A stretch of 41,298 nucleotides of DNA, from contig JAKPQM010000116.1 of NCBI GenBank assembly GCA_029546925.1, positions 1 to 41,298 of the forward strand. The letters are read 5' to 3'. The stretch's first letter is position 1. Each line of letters opens with the position of its first letter. Below the pieces are notes generated by a model. It saw nothing but the letters and a program-made list of their open reading frames with translations. It made no database searches and was not told the origin of the DNA. The stretch comes from Actinomycetes bacterium (GTDB taxonomy: Bacteria; Actinomycetota; Coriobacteriia; Coriobacteriales; Atopobiaceae). This document shows positions 16,192 to 24,286 of this stretch, piece by piece. Position numbers and translations under genes: made by a program.

Positions 16192-17556
16192 ATGGATCAT
16201 CCCGCGTGGAGGCCGGCGTTTCACATCGCGCCCCAGCACGGTTGGATAAACGACCCCAACGGCCTCTGCCACTACAGAGGGCGCTACCATGCCTTCTACC
16301 AATATACCCACGACTGGCCCGGCAGCGAGCTGCGCTCATGGGGCCATGCGACGAGCACCGATCTCCTCACGTGGATCGACGAGGGCGAGGCGCTCTCGCC
16401 CGACACGCCTGAGGACCGCACGGGCGTGTGGTCGGGCTGCGCCATGATCGCAGATGGCGGACGGCGGATGGATATCTATTACACGGGCAACGTCGTCCTC
16501 GAGGGCGACTACGACCATGTGCACGATGGCCGCGAGGCGAACCAGATCCTCGTCACCAGCGAGGATGGCCGCTCGTTCTCCAAGAAGCGCGTGCTCATGC
16601 GCCCCAGCGACTACCCATCCACCTGCACGCGCCACGTACGCGATCCCAAAGTCTGGGAGGAGGGCGGAGAGCTCTGGATGCTGCTCGGCGCACGTAACCG
16701 CGACGGCTGTGGAGAGGCGCTCGTCTACCGCTCCGACGATGGCGTCGCGTGGACGCACCACCACACCATCCGCTCCCGCGAGCCCTTGGGCTACATGTGG
16801 GAGTGCCCGAACATAGTGGCGCTCGAAGGGAAAAGCTATCTCGCAATCTGCCCCCAAGGACTCGAGAGCGAAACGCTGCGTCGGCATAATCGCTGGCAGG
16901 CAGGCTATCTCCCCTTGGATGCATCGATATATGAGACCACGCTCGTCGATGGGGAGGGCTTCATCGAGTGGGATTTCGGCTGGGATTTCTACGCGCCCCA
17001 GATCTTCTCCGCCGGGGATGGAAGATCCCTCCTGCTCGGTTGGATGGGAACCTTCGACGAGGACAGATCCTCCGCCCCGGACGGCCTTCCCTGGTGCCAC
17101 TGCCTGACGCTTCCCCGAGAGCTCTCTCGGGCGGCAGATGGGCGCCTCCTCCAGGCACCCGCACGCGAGATCGAGGCTCTGCGCGGTACGCCCGCAGATC
17201 TCGGTAAGAGCGTCCAGCTTCCCGACCACCTCGCCGATATCGTCATCGACGGCATCGGAGGCGCAGGCATGCTCATCCTCGACGGAGCCCTCTCCATCGA
17301 GCTCTCCGATGCGCTGCTCACGGTGTCCTTCGCAGATCCTGAGATCGCGGCCGGACGCACGCGGCGCAAGGTCGAGCTGCCCCGACCGACGCGGATGCTC
17401 CGCGTCATCGTCGACCGTTCGACCGTCGAGATCTACCTCAACGGCGGGGAGACGGTCTTCTCCACCCGCTGGTTCCCCAAGGCGGCGCAGCTCTCGGTCT
17501 CATCGGGCATCGTATGCGCATCCTCGCAGGTCTGGCCCCTTATCAGGAGGGGCTAG
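16192..17556 (+). CDS. GH32 beta-fructofuranosidase, second copy
   Basis: A 454-residue GH32 paralogue of the preceding gene. The catalytic residues are Asp21 (WINDPNG), Asp151 (VRDPKVW) and Glu204 (YMWECPN), all conserved. It aligns with the first copy over almost its full length, sharing phrases such as YYTGNV, GYMWECPN and FYAPQIF, but is shorter at both ends and clearly diverged. It starts 13 bp after the first copy with only a weak AGGCGG site, so translational coupling is likely. A longer frame begins at 16117 inside the first gene, but ATG 16192 gives the standard N-terminus. Probable division of labour: sucrose-6-phosphate versus another fructoside or short fructan. This is inference. 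Confidence 0.92.
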   Translation: MDHPAWRPAFHIAPQHGWINDPNGLCHYRGRYHAFYQYTHDWPGSELRSWGHATSTDLLTWIDEGEALSPDTPEDRTGVWSGCAMIADGGRRMDIYYTGNVVLEGDYDHVHDGREANQILVTSEDGRSFSKKRVLMRPSDYPSTCTRHVRDPKVWEEGGELWMLLGARNRDGCGEALVYRSDDGVAWTHHHTIRSREPLGYMWECPNIVALEGKSYLAICPQGLESETLRRHNRWQAGYLPLDASIYETTLVDGEGFIEWDFGWDFYAPQIFSAGDGRSLLLGWMGTFDEDRSSAPDGLPWCHCLTLPRELSRAADGRLLQAPAREIEALRGTPADLGKSVQLPDHLADIVIDGIGGAGMLILDGALSIELSDALLTVSFADPEIAAGRTRRKVELPRPTRMLRVIVDRSTVEIYLNGGETVFSTRWFPKAAQLSVSSGIVCASSQVWPLIRRG

Positions 17557-17702
17557 ACCGCCTGCGTGGCAATGGCGGGAACCGCAGGGCGAGACCGTCC
17601 AGCCTCCTCTATCCACCCGCCGCTCGAAAAGGGGCTCGTCGGACGAGAAGGGCCTCCTATACTGATAAAGGGTAAGGATTGCCGCCGAAGGAGGTATTCC
17701 GA

Positions 17703-18185
17703 ATGACCAGCGACCGTATACAAACGCACGTCGACGAGCAGGTCTACTCCCCCATCGATGGGATGCGGGTGCCTATCGGCCATGTCGCCGATCCGGTCTT
17801 CGCCCTCGAGCTGCTCGGCAGCTCTGTGGCAATCGAGCCCTGCTCGTCCACGCTCGCAGCTCCCATCGCGGGAAGCATCACCTTCCTCTCCAAAACCCGT
17901 CACGTCATCGGGATCACCTCTGATGCAGGCACCGAGCTGCTCATCCATGCGGGCATCGACACGATCCTGCTCAAAGGCGCGCCCTTCTCGCTCCACGTTA
18001 AGATGGGAGACCAGGTGGAGGTCGGCGATGCGCTCATGGAGATCGACCTCGCAGCCATCGAGGAGGCGGGGATGGCGCCTACGATCATCGTGATCGTCAC
18101 CGACAACGACAATCACAGCGTGGTCGAGAAGATCGGCGCGGGCCTCGTCCAAACGGGTGATGAGCTGATGCGGCTGACCGCCTAG
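17703..18185 (+). CDS. Stand-alone glucose-family PTS EIIA
   Basis: A 160-residue soluble EIIA(Glc)-like protein. The two active-site histidines are His67 (TRHVIGI) and the phosphorylated His82 (LLIHAGIDTILLKG), with the same 15-residue spacing as E. coli Crr. It resembles the C-terminal EIIA of the PTS protein encoded upstream, so it could serve an EIIBC partner lacking its own A domain elsewhere, or act as a second phosphodonor or regulatory EIIA. The ATG at 17703 has GAAGGAGG upstream. A TATACT at 17658-17663 in the 146-bp gap may be a -10 box giving it its own promoter, although no convincing -35 is visible. Confidence 0.9.
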   Translation: MTSDRIQTHVDEQVYSPIDGMRVPIGHVADPVFALELLGSSVAIEPCSSTLAAPIAGSITFLSKTRHVIGITSDAGTELLIHAGIDTILLKGAPFSLHVKMGDQVEVGDALMEIDLAAIEEAGMAPTIIVIVTDNDNHSVVEKIGAGLVQTGDELMRLTA

Positions 18186-18208
18186 CGCTCTGGGGTGCGG
18201 TTATCGCC

Positions 18209-18799
18209 ATGAATAAGAAAGGGCGGCGGCTGCTTCCCATCGTTCTTGCCGCGCTGGCATCGTTTATCTGCGGCTTTGTCCTCGTATGGGTTTTAAAGGC
18301 ACCCGACGCCCACATCATCCAAGCGCCGTCCGGCGATTCTCCGCCGGCAACGCAACCTACCGATCCCGAACCCGAACCCTCAACCGGTATCGTCATCTCG
18401 GGCGATACTGCCACCGACCCCGTCACCGGCGTCACGGTCGTACGCGATGGCACCTACACGTCAAAGGATGAGGTCGCCCTCTACATCCATGTCTTCGGCG
18501 ACGTTCCCGGAAACTACCTCTCCAAGACCCAAGCCCGAAAGCAGGGCTGGGTGGCCGGCGAGGGCAATCTCTGGGAGGTGTGCCCGGGCATGAGCATCGG
18601 TGGCGGCGGTTTCGAGAACATCGAGGGCGAGATACCCGTGGACTACGATCCCGACCGCACGTGGAAGGAATGCGACATCAACTACGAGGGCGGCTACCGG
18701 GGTCCCGAGCGCCTCGTCTACTCCGACGACGGCTACATCTTCTACACGGGCGACCATTACGAGACGTTCACGCAGCTCTTTCCACGCGAGGAGACCTGA
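18209..18799 (+). CDS. Barnase-like guanyl-specific ribonuclease with N-terminal membrane segment
   Basis: A 196-residue protein. Residues 8-29 are a hydrophobic segment (signal anchor or uncleaved signal peptide), followed by a Pro/Glu/Thr linker. Residues 85-191 are a microbial-type RNase closely following barnase: NYLSKTQARKQGW, SIGGGGFENIEGEIP, RTWKECDINY, ERLVYSDDG and DHYETF. The barnase active-site residues Lys27, Glu73, Arg83, Arg87 and His102 have clear counterparts in Lys106, Glu154, Arg164, Arg168 and His183, so the enzyme should be active. Cys125 and Cys155 sit where B. amyloliquefaciens barnase has alanines and may form a disulfide, which fits folding outside the cytoplasm. A barstar gene follows one base after the stop codon. 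Role (secreted toxin or nutrient RNase) is inference. Confidence 0.93.
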   Translation: MNKKGRRLLPIVLAALASFICGFVLVWVLKAPDAHIIQAPSGDSPPATQPTDPEPEPSTGIVISGDTATDPVTGVTVVRDGTYTSKDEVALYIHVFGDVPGNYLSKTQARKQGWVAGEGNLWEVCPGMSIGGGGFENIEGEIPVDYDPDRTWKECDINYEGGYRGPERLVYSDDGYIFYTGDHYETFTQLFPREET

Positions 18800-18800
18800 C

Positions 18801-19085
18801 ATGGCCGAGGCTGGGATTTACGTGGTCCTTTTCGAGTCCGCCTTCGAGGAGAAAGGCGCGGTGCACGCCTATCTCGCCTCAGCGCTCGGTTTCCCCGCAT
18901 ACTACGGTGCCAACCTCGACGCCCTGCTCGACTGCTTGGGCGATGTCTCAGAGCCCACGCTCATCTCGCTCATACGCATGCGCGAGGAGGGTCCGCTCGC
19001 CCGCTGGTTCGATAAGCTCGCCCTCACCTTGATGATCGCGGTCCGCGAGAACCCCGCACTCGACGCCGAGATCCTCTTCGCCTGA
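18801..19085 (+). CDS. Barstar-family RNase inhibitor
   Basis: A 94-residue barstar homologue. The hallmark is GFPAYYGANLDALLDCL at residues 30-46. Asp40 and Asp44 correspond to barstar Asp35 and Asp39, the residues that plug the barnase active site. It has no signal sequence, so it stays in the cytoplasm and protects the cell from unsecreted enzyme. The start at 18801 is separated by a single base from the RNase stop codon and has CGAGGAG upstream, so the pair is translated from one message. An upstream in-frame extension lies inside the RNase gene and is not used. Confidence 0.93.
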   Translation: MAEAGIYVVLFESAFEEKGAVHAYLASALGFPAYYGANLDALLDCLGDVSEPTLISLIRMREEGPLARWFDKLALTLMIAVRENPALDAEILFA

Positions 19086-19098
19086 GCAGCAGGAACGG

Positions 19099-19187
19099 GG
19101 TGAACGGGGGGACGGGGGGATGTTCACGCCGATGGCGTGAACATCCCCCCGTCCCCCCGTTCACCTCCCCCCGTCCCCCCGTTCACC
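19099..19187. repeat. Long palindromic repeat (TGTTCAC type) between convergent genes
   Basis: Perfect inverted repeat: the 32-nt arm at 19099-19130 pairs without a mismatch with 19134-19165 around a 3-nt loop (GAT). Each arm runs GTGAAC, six G, AC, six G, ATGTTCACGCC. A third copy of the right-arm end (22 nt, 19166-19187) follows directly as a tandem repeat of 19144-19165. It lies between the barstar gene and the convergent asnS stop codon (19191), so it can act as a two-way terminator. It belongs to the same family as the repeats at 1577 and 30851. Confidence 0.95.
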
Positions 19188-19190
19188 CGT

Positions 19191-20594
<1,404 letters not shown>

Positions 20595-20671
20595 AAGGCA
20601 AACCTCCTCGGTTCCAACTGATTCCAAAGATGATAGTCCAAACGGTCCGATTCTGCCGCCCAACGTTTTCA

Positions 20672-20702
20672 TTGACGCGGAGTCATGAGGGCATGGTATG
20701 TT
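20672..20702 (+). promoter_or_regulatory. Possible pspA promoter
   Basis: TTGACG (20672-20677) and TATGTT (20697-20702) with a 19-bp spacer, about 95 bp upstream of the pspA start. The spacer is long, so this is only a candidate. No sigma-54-type GG/GC promoter is visible. Confidence 0.3.
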
Positions 20703-20796
20703 CTTCTGAGGATATCACCAAGACCTTACGTATAGAAAACGTACGGACTGGTGACAACATGGTTGTAGGGTTAACTCCCGATAGAAAGGTATGGAC

Positions 20797-21471
20797 ATGG
20801 GCATTTTCACTCGCATCGGCGACATCCTGCAGGCAAACATCAACGATCTCATCGATAAGGCGGAAGACCCCGAGAAGATGGTGAAGCAGCTCATCATCGA
20901 GATGGACAACCAGGTCGACGATGCCACCAAGGCACTCGGCCAGGCCATGGGTTCCCAGAAGGTCGCCGCCATGGAGCTCGCTGACGCCAAGGCCGCCGCC
21001 GCCGACTGGAACGACAAGGCCAAGCTCGCCCTCAAGGCCGGCAACGAGGCGCTCGCCAAGAAGGCCCTCGATGCCAAGGTCGGCGTCGACCAGCAGGTGG
21101 CCGCCCTCCAAGCCAACTACGATCAGATCTCCGCCAACGTCGACAGCCTCAAGAACCAGGTCGAGCAGCTCAAGATGAAGCTCGATGAGGCAAGGTCGCG
21201 CCAGCAGGTCCTCGTAGCCCGTTCCCGCATGGCCGATGCCGCGCAGAAGACTGCTGTGACCATCACCTCCGCCACCACCGACTCGGCGTTCGCCAAGCTC
21301 GACGCCCTCGAGCGCAAGATCACCGAGAAGGAAGCGACCGCCGAGGCGTACGCCAGCATGAGCGACGCCGAGATCATCATCGGCGATGAGGACGAGTTCG
21401 CCAAGCTCGAGCACGAGGCTGCCGTCAACAGCCAGCTCGAGGCTCTCAAGGCCGAGCTCAACCTCGATTAG
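20797..21471 (+). CDS. pspA: Phage shock protein A (PspA/IM30/Vipp1 family)
   Basis: A 224-residue ESCRT-III-like protein that assembles on stressed membranes. The N-terminus MGIFTRIGDILQANINDLIDKAEDPEKMVKQLIIEMD is the family signature: an amphipathic helix, then the EDP motif. A long alpha-helical hairpin rich in Ala, Lys and Glu follows. I chose the second ATG (20797) because it gives the canonical MGIF start and has AGAAAGG at a 7-bp spacing; ATG 20791 would be too close to that site. The gene behind it encodes a GIDE-domain membrane protein, forming a two-gene membrane-stress unit separated by a hairpin. Confidence 0.94.
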   Translation: MGIFTRIGDILQANINDLIDKAEDPEKMVKQLIIEMDNQVDDATKALGQAMGSQKVAAMELADAKAAAADWNDKAKLALKAGNEALAKKALDAKVGVDQQVAALQANYDQISANVDSLKNQVEQLKMKLDEARSRQQVLVARSRMADAAQKTAVTITSATTDSAFAKLDALERKITEKEATAEAYASMSDAEIIIGDEDEFAKLEHEAAVNSQLEALKAELNLD

Positions 21472-21494
21472 TCCCCACCGCCGGTTCTCAAGCG

Positions 21495-21530
21495 AGAGGA
21501 GCATCGGACGCATGAGCCTGGTGCTCCTCT
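21495..21530 (+). terminator. Hairpin between pspA and the GIDE gene
   Basis: AGAGGAGCATC (21495-21505) pairs with GGTGCTCCTCT (21520-21530) over 11 bp with one G-U pair and a 14-nt loop. The tail has few T residues, so it may be a partial terminator or processing site rather than a full stop. Confidence 0.5.
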
Positions 21531-21563
21531 TACCGTAAGCGTCTATTCCTGAGGCAGGTTCCC

Positions 21564-22742
21564 ATGAGTGACTTCACCGCATTCCTTTTCTTCATTGTGG
21601 CAGCGGCGATAATCGTGTATCTAATCCGCAGCAACCGGAGCAGCTCGGCTCCTCAGGCAAAGCAGGCCACCGCTGCACAGACCAAGGATCAGATGGCCTA
21701 CGACATCAAGGCTACCAAGACCAGCCGCATCGTCGATGCCATCGAGATCCTCGACGAACTCGGCTCCATCTCCCAAGGCCATCGCCAGTACTGCGAGCTC
21801 GTGGGCACCTCGGAGGCATCCTCGGGCATCATCGCCCCTTACAGCAAGCGCGAGGTCGCATACTACGATATCCGCTGCTATCGCATCGAGAGCAAGGGCG
21901 GCATCGAGACCGAGACCCTCATCGCCCACGAGACCTCGATCGACCCCTTCTATTTCAAGGATGGTTCCTGCGACACCCCGGTCTACGTGGACATCAAGTC
22001 GTTCGGCAAGAACGTCATCTTGGTCAACTCCACCAACCACATCGAGGGCCCGAACTCCGAGTTCTCCCGCGCCGCCTCGGATCACCTCACCACATCCAGC
22101 CCCTCCGGCGGCGCCATGGCCATCGTCGGGGAGCTCCGCGAACGTGCCGATATACTCGGCGTCGAGGCGAGAAGGCTGCTCGATTGGCTGCTCCCCGTTC
22201 CCGAGGCAGGCCTTGCGCTGGCCGGTGCCGGAGCCGATGGCTCCACGCTTCCCGTGCAGGGCGGGCTCATGTTCGCGCAGTCCCGTGGCGGACGGCCCGG
22301 CGGCAGGCCCCCGATCAACGCCAACAGGGGCTATGGCTACGGCTACGGCGTACCCCGCGGCCTCGGCGATTTCATGGGCGGCTACGGCAGCAGCCGCGCG
22401 CCTGGAGGCTACGGCGTCCCCTACCCCTCGTACGGATACGGCTCCGGCCTCGGAGACCTGATGCTCAACATCGGCCTGGGCGCCCTGCTCGGCACCCTGT
22501 CGGCCGCCGGAACATCCCAGGCACCCGCCCGCGACACCACGGTCCGCACCCCTCAGACCACCCTGCGCGGCTACCGCCTGGTCGAGGATGTCGTACCCCT
22601 GAACAGCCCGATCTACTGCATCGGCGAGCTGTACCGCGTGGGCACCGACGTCTACATGGGCCGCTCGATCGACGACAATTACCCCACCTCCTACTTCGCG
22701 ACGAAACCCGAGGCGGAGATCCTCGCCGCCCTCAAGTCTTAG
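21564..22742 (+). CDS. GIDE-domain membrane protein
   Basis: A 392-residue protein. Residues 5-21 are an N-terminal membrane helix (FLFFIVAAAIIVYLI), with the rest probably cytoplasmic. Residues 65-200 resemble the GIDE domain: GHRQYCELVGTSEASSGIIAPYSKREVAYYDIRCYRI, then a segment on Phe-Lys-Asp and DIKSFGKNVILVNST. The region 245-315 is low-complexity, rich in Gly, Tyr, Arg and Pro. The C-terminus (LNSPIYCIGELYRVGTDVYMGRS) matches the closing strand pattern of GIDE proteins. The domain is known from the mitochondrial ligase MULAN, where it sits between membrane helices; bacterial versions lack a RING finger, as here. Adjacency to pspA suggests a membrane-stress role. Function is inference. 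Confidence 0.78.
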   Translation: MSDFTAFLFFIVAAAIIVYLIRSNRSSSAPQAKQATAAQTKDQMAYDIKATKTSRIVDAIEILDELGSISQGHRQYCELVGTSEASSGIIAPYSKREVAYYDIRCYRIESKGGIETETLIAHETSIDPFYFKDGSCDTPVYVDIKSFGKNVILVNSTNHIEGPNSEFSRAASDHLTTSSPSGGAMAIVGELRERADILGVEARRLLDWLLPVPEAGLALAGAGADGSTLPVQGGLMFAQSRGGRPGGRPPINANRGYGYGYGVPRGLGDFMGGYGSSRAPGGYGVPYPSYGYGSGLGDLMLNIGLGALLGTLSAAGTSQAPARDTTVRTPQTTLRGYRLVEDVVPLNSPIYCIGELYRVGTDVYMGRSIDDNYPTSYFATKPEAEILAALKS

Positions 22743-22748
22743 CGTTCC

Positions 22749-23219
22749 ATGGACTACCGTCTGCTCGCACAGCAACTCGAAGCGCTTTCGGAGGGGGAGC
22801 CGTCATGGCTCCCCCTCCTCTCCAATGCGGCAGCGCTCTTGGACGAGGCGCTCGCCGACATCAACTGGGTGGGCTTCTATCTGGTGCAGGCCGACGAGAA
22901 GGGCGCGCCCGAGCTTGTGCTCGGCCCCTTCCAAGGCAAGATCGCCTGCACCCATATCGCCTGGGGCAGCGGGGTCTGCGGCACGGCCGCTGCGGCAGAC
23001 GCCGTGCAGCGCGTCGAGGACGTCCACGCGTTCGCAGGCCACATCGCATGCGACAGCGCATCGAACTCCGAGATCGTCCTCCCCATCCACCGAAGCGGCA
23101 CCGTATGGGGCGTCCTCGACATCGACAGCCCCTCCTTCGCGCGCTTCTCGCCCGAGGACCAGGATGGACTCGAGCTGTTTGTCCGGGTCTTGGAGGCAGC
23201 GCTTGCAGCTACGCGGTAG
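22749..23219 (+). CDS. msrC: Free methionine-(R)-sulfoxide reductase (GAF domain)
   Basis: A 156-residue single GAF-domain enzyme that reduces free methionine-R-sulfoxide. The family segments LGPFQGKIACTHIAWGSGVCGTAA and VHAFAGHIACDSASNSEIVLPI are nearly canonical. The three redox cysteines Cys67, Cys77 and Cys101 have the same spacing as Cys84, Cys94 and Cys118 of E. coli MsrC. It starts 6 bp after the GIDE gene with no strong ribosome site, so coupling is likely. It ends 34 bp before pyrE. Confidence 0.94.
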   Translation: MDYRLLAQQLEALSEGEPSWLPLLSNAAALLDEALADINWVGFYLVQADEKGAPELVLGPFQGKIACTHIAWGSGVCGTAAAADAVQRVEDVHAFAGHIACDSASNSEIVLPIHRSGTVWGVLDIDSPSFARFSPEDQDGLELFVRVLEAALAATR

Positions 23220-23253
23220 AATAGCTTTCGACCACGGTCGCCGGGAGGTTCCC

Positions 23254-23916
23254 ATGCAGGATTACAAGCGCGCATTCATCGAGTTCATGGTCGAGGCCGG
23301 TGTCCTCAAGTTCGGTGATTTCACCCTGAAGAGCGGCCGGAGATCCCCCTACTTCATGAACGCGGGCGACTATGTCACGGGCGATCAGCTCCATCGCCTG
23401 GGGCATGCCTACGCGCGCGCCATCCACGACCGCTTCGGCCTCGACTTCGACGTGGTCTTCGGACCGGCTTATAAGGGGATCCCCCTTGCCGTCGCAACCT
23501 GCATCGGCCTTTCCGAACTCTATGGCAAACAGGCCCGCTACTGCGCAGATCGCAAGGAGGCCAAGGACCATGGATCCGATGCGGGGCACCTCCTGGGCAC
23601 GACGCTCCATGACGGCGACCGCATGGTCATCGTAGAGGATGTGACCACCTCGGGCAAATCCATCGACGAGACCTATCCCAAGCTCAAGGAAGCCGCCGAT
23701 GTGAAGATCGTCGGGCTCATGGTCTCGCTCGACCGCCAGGAAATCGGCAAGGACGGCGCGAGGACCGCCCAAGAGGAGATCTCCGATCGCTACGGCTTCC
23801 CGGTCGCCTCCATCGTCACGCTCGACGAGGTCATCGAGGCGCTCGACGGCACCGTGATCACGCCCGAGCTCAAAGCGGCGCTCGATGACTATCGCGCCCG
23901 GTACGGCGTCAGGTAG
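23254..23916 (+). CDS. pyrE: Orotate phosphoribosyltransferase
   Basis: Converts orotate and PRPP to OMP in pyrimidine synthesis. At 220 residues, the PRPP-binding loop reads VIVEDVTTSGKS (125-136). The N-terminal FGDFTLKSGRRSPYF and the loop YCADRKEAKDHG near 96-107 are typical of OPRTase of the longer bacterial type. The ATG at 23254 has GGGAGG upstream; a frame extending back to 22825 is the shadow of msrC. No other pyr genes are in the window, so the enzyme is encoded apart from the rest of its pathway here. Confidence 0.95.
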   Translation: MQDYKRAFIEFMVEAGVLKFGDFTLKSGRRSPYFMNAGDYVTGDQLHRLGHAYARAIHDRFGLDFDVVFGPAYKGIPLAVATCIGLSELYGKQARYCADRKEAKDHGSDAGHLLGTTLHDGDRMVIVEDVTTSGKSIDETYPKLKEAADVKIVGLMVSLDRQEIGKDGARTAQEEISDRYGFPVASIVTLDEVIEALDGTVITPELKAALDDYRARYGVR

Positions 23917-24030
23917 GAGCTCGGTTTCACAATCCCGCAGTTTGGATCGCACATCCCATTCGGAGGTATCATGCAGCTGCATGGGCGCGGCTACCGTCTG
24001 CGGCTTTCTCGCGGGCGCGGGCAACATACC

Positions 24031-24059
24031 TTGCTACCATCTAATCGACAATCGAATAC
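24031..24059 (+). promoter_or_regulatory. Possible promoter of the glycine-cleavage operon
   Basis: TTGCTA (24031-24036) and GAATAC (24054-24059) at a 17-bp spacing, placing transcription start a few bases before the first riboswitch helix. The boxes are imperfect, but the position is right. Confidence 0.4.
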
Positions 24060-24067
24060 CCACCGGA

Positions 24068-24139
24068 TGAGAGGGCCGGGAGAGACCGCAGGAGCGGAGC
24101 CGAAGGGGAGGCGAGAACTCTCAGGCAAAAGGACCGGCC
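24068..24139 (+). ncRNA. Glycine riboswitch, aptamer 1
   Basis: Matches the glycine (gcvT) aptamer consensus: GGGAGAGACC, then GGAGCGGAGCCGAAGGGG, AACTCTCAGGCAAAAGGACC. GAGAG and CTCTC form the closing helix, and an outer GGCCGG/CCGGCC pair (24074-24079, 24134-24139) extends it. It lies directly upstream of gcvT, the classic location, and should switch the operon on with glycine. Confidence 0.95.
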
Positions 24140-24149
24140 TTTGACGGAA

Positions 24150-24234
24150 CCTTGGAAAGGCCGCTCGGCCACCGAAGAAGCAATCCGCGCACAGGCACGG
24201 AGAATCTTTCAGGTTGCATGACAAGGGCGCAGAC
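24150..24234 (+). ncRNA. Glycine riboswitch, aptamer 2
   Basis: The second aptamer of the tandem: TTGGAAAGG, then CCACCGAAGAAGCAA, GAATCTTTCAGGTT, GACAAGGGCGCAGACC. It differs from the usual consensus in the GAAGAAGCAA loop. Its helix keeps pairing because GGAAAG is matched by CTTTC where most members have GGAGAG and CTCTC. This compensatory pair supports a functional fold. The short linker from aptamer 1 is normal for cooperative tandem riboswitches. Confidence 0.9.
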
Positions 24235-24267
24235 CAGCGGGGCAAACCGCTGTTTCTGGCCCTTTTC
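24230..24267 (+). promoter_or_regulatory. Riboswitch expression platform (terminator hairpin)
   Basis: CAGCGG-GGCAAA-CCGCTG (24235-24252), extendable by CAG/CTG on the outside, followed by CCCTTTTCTT just before the gcvT ribosome site. The upstream strand of this hairpin overlaps the 3' end of aptamer 2, so glycine binding could prevent its formation. Mechanism is inferred. Confidence 0.55.
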
Positions 24268-24286
24268 TTCTGAGAGGAGCGTGCAC

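Noticed and set aside
14637-16193. 518-codon minus-strand frame opposite the first GH32 gene
   Set aside because: The plus strand carries the full GH32 catalytic triad. The minus frame has no recognisable motifs.
16192-17556. Second GH32 gene as a decaying duplicate
   Set aside because: All catalytic residues, the reading frame and the C-terminal domain are intact.
17635-17647. Small hairpin CTCGTC-G-GACGAG before the stand-alone EIIA gene as a terminator
   Set aside because: Six base pairs with a one-base loop and no T-tract. Too weak to call.
23971-24144. 57-codon frame with a GGAGG site upstream, running into the first glycine aptamer
   Set aside because: Its composition is basic and low-complexity, its second half is dictated by the riboswitch RNA structure, and it ignores the probable transcription start downstream of its ATG. 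Probably chance.
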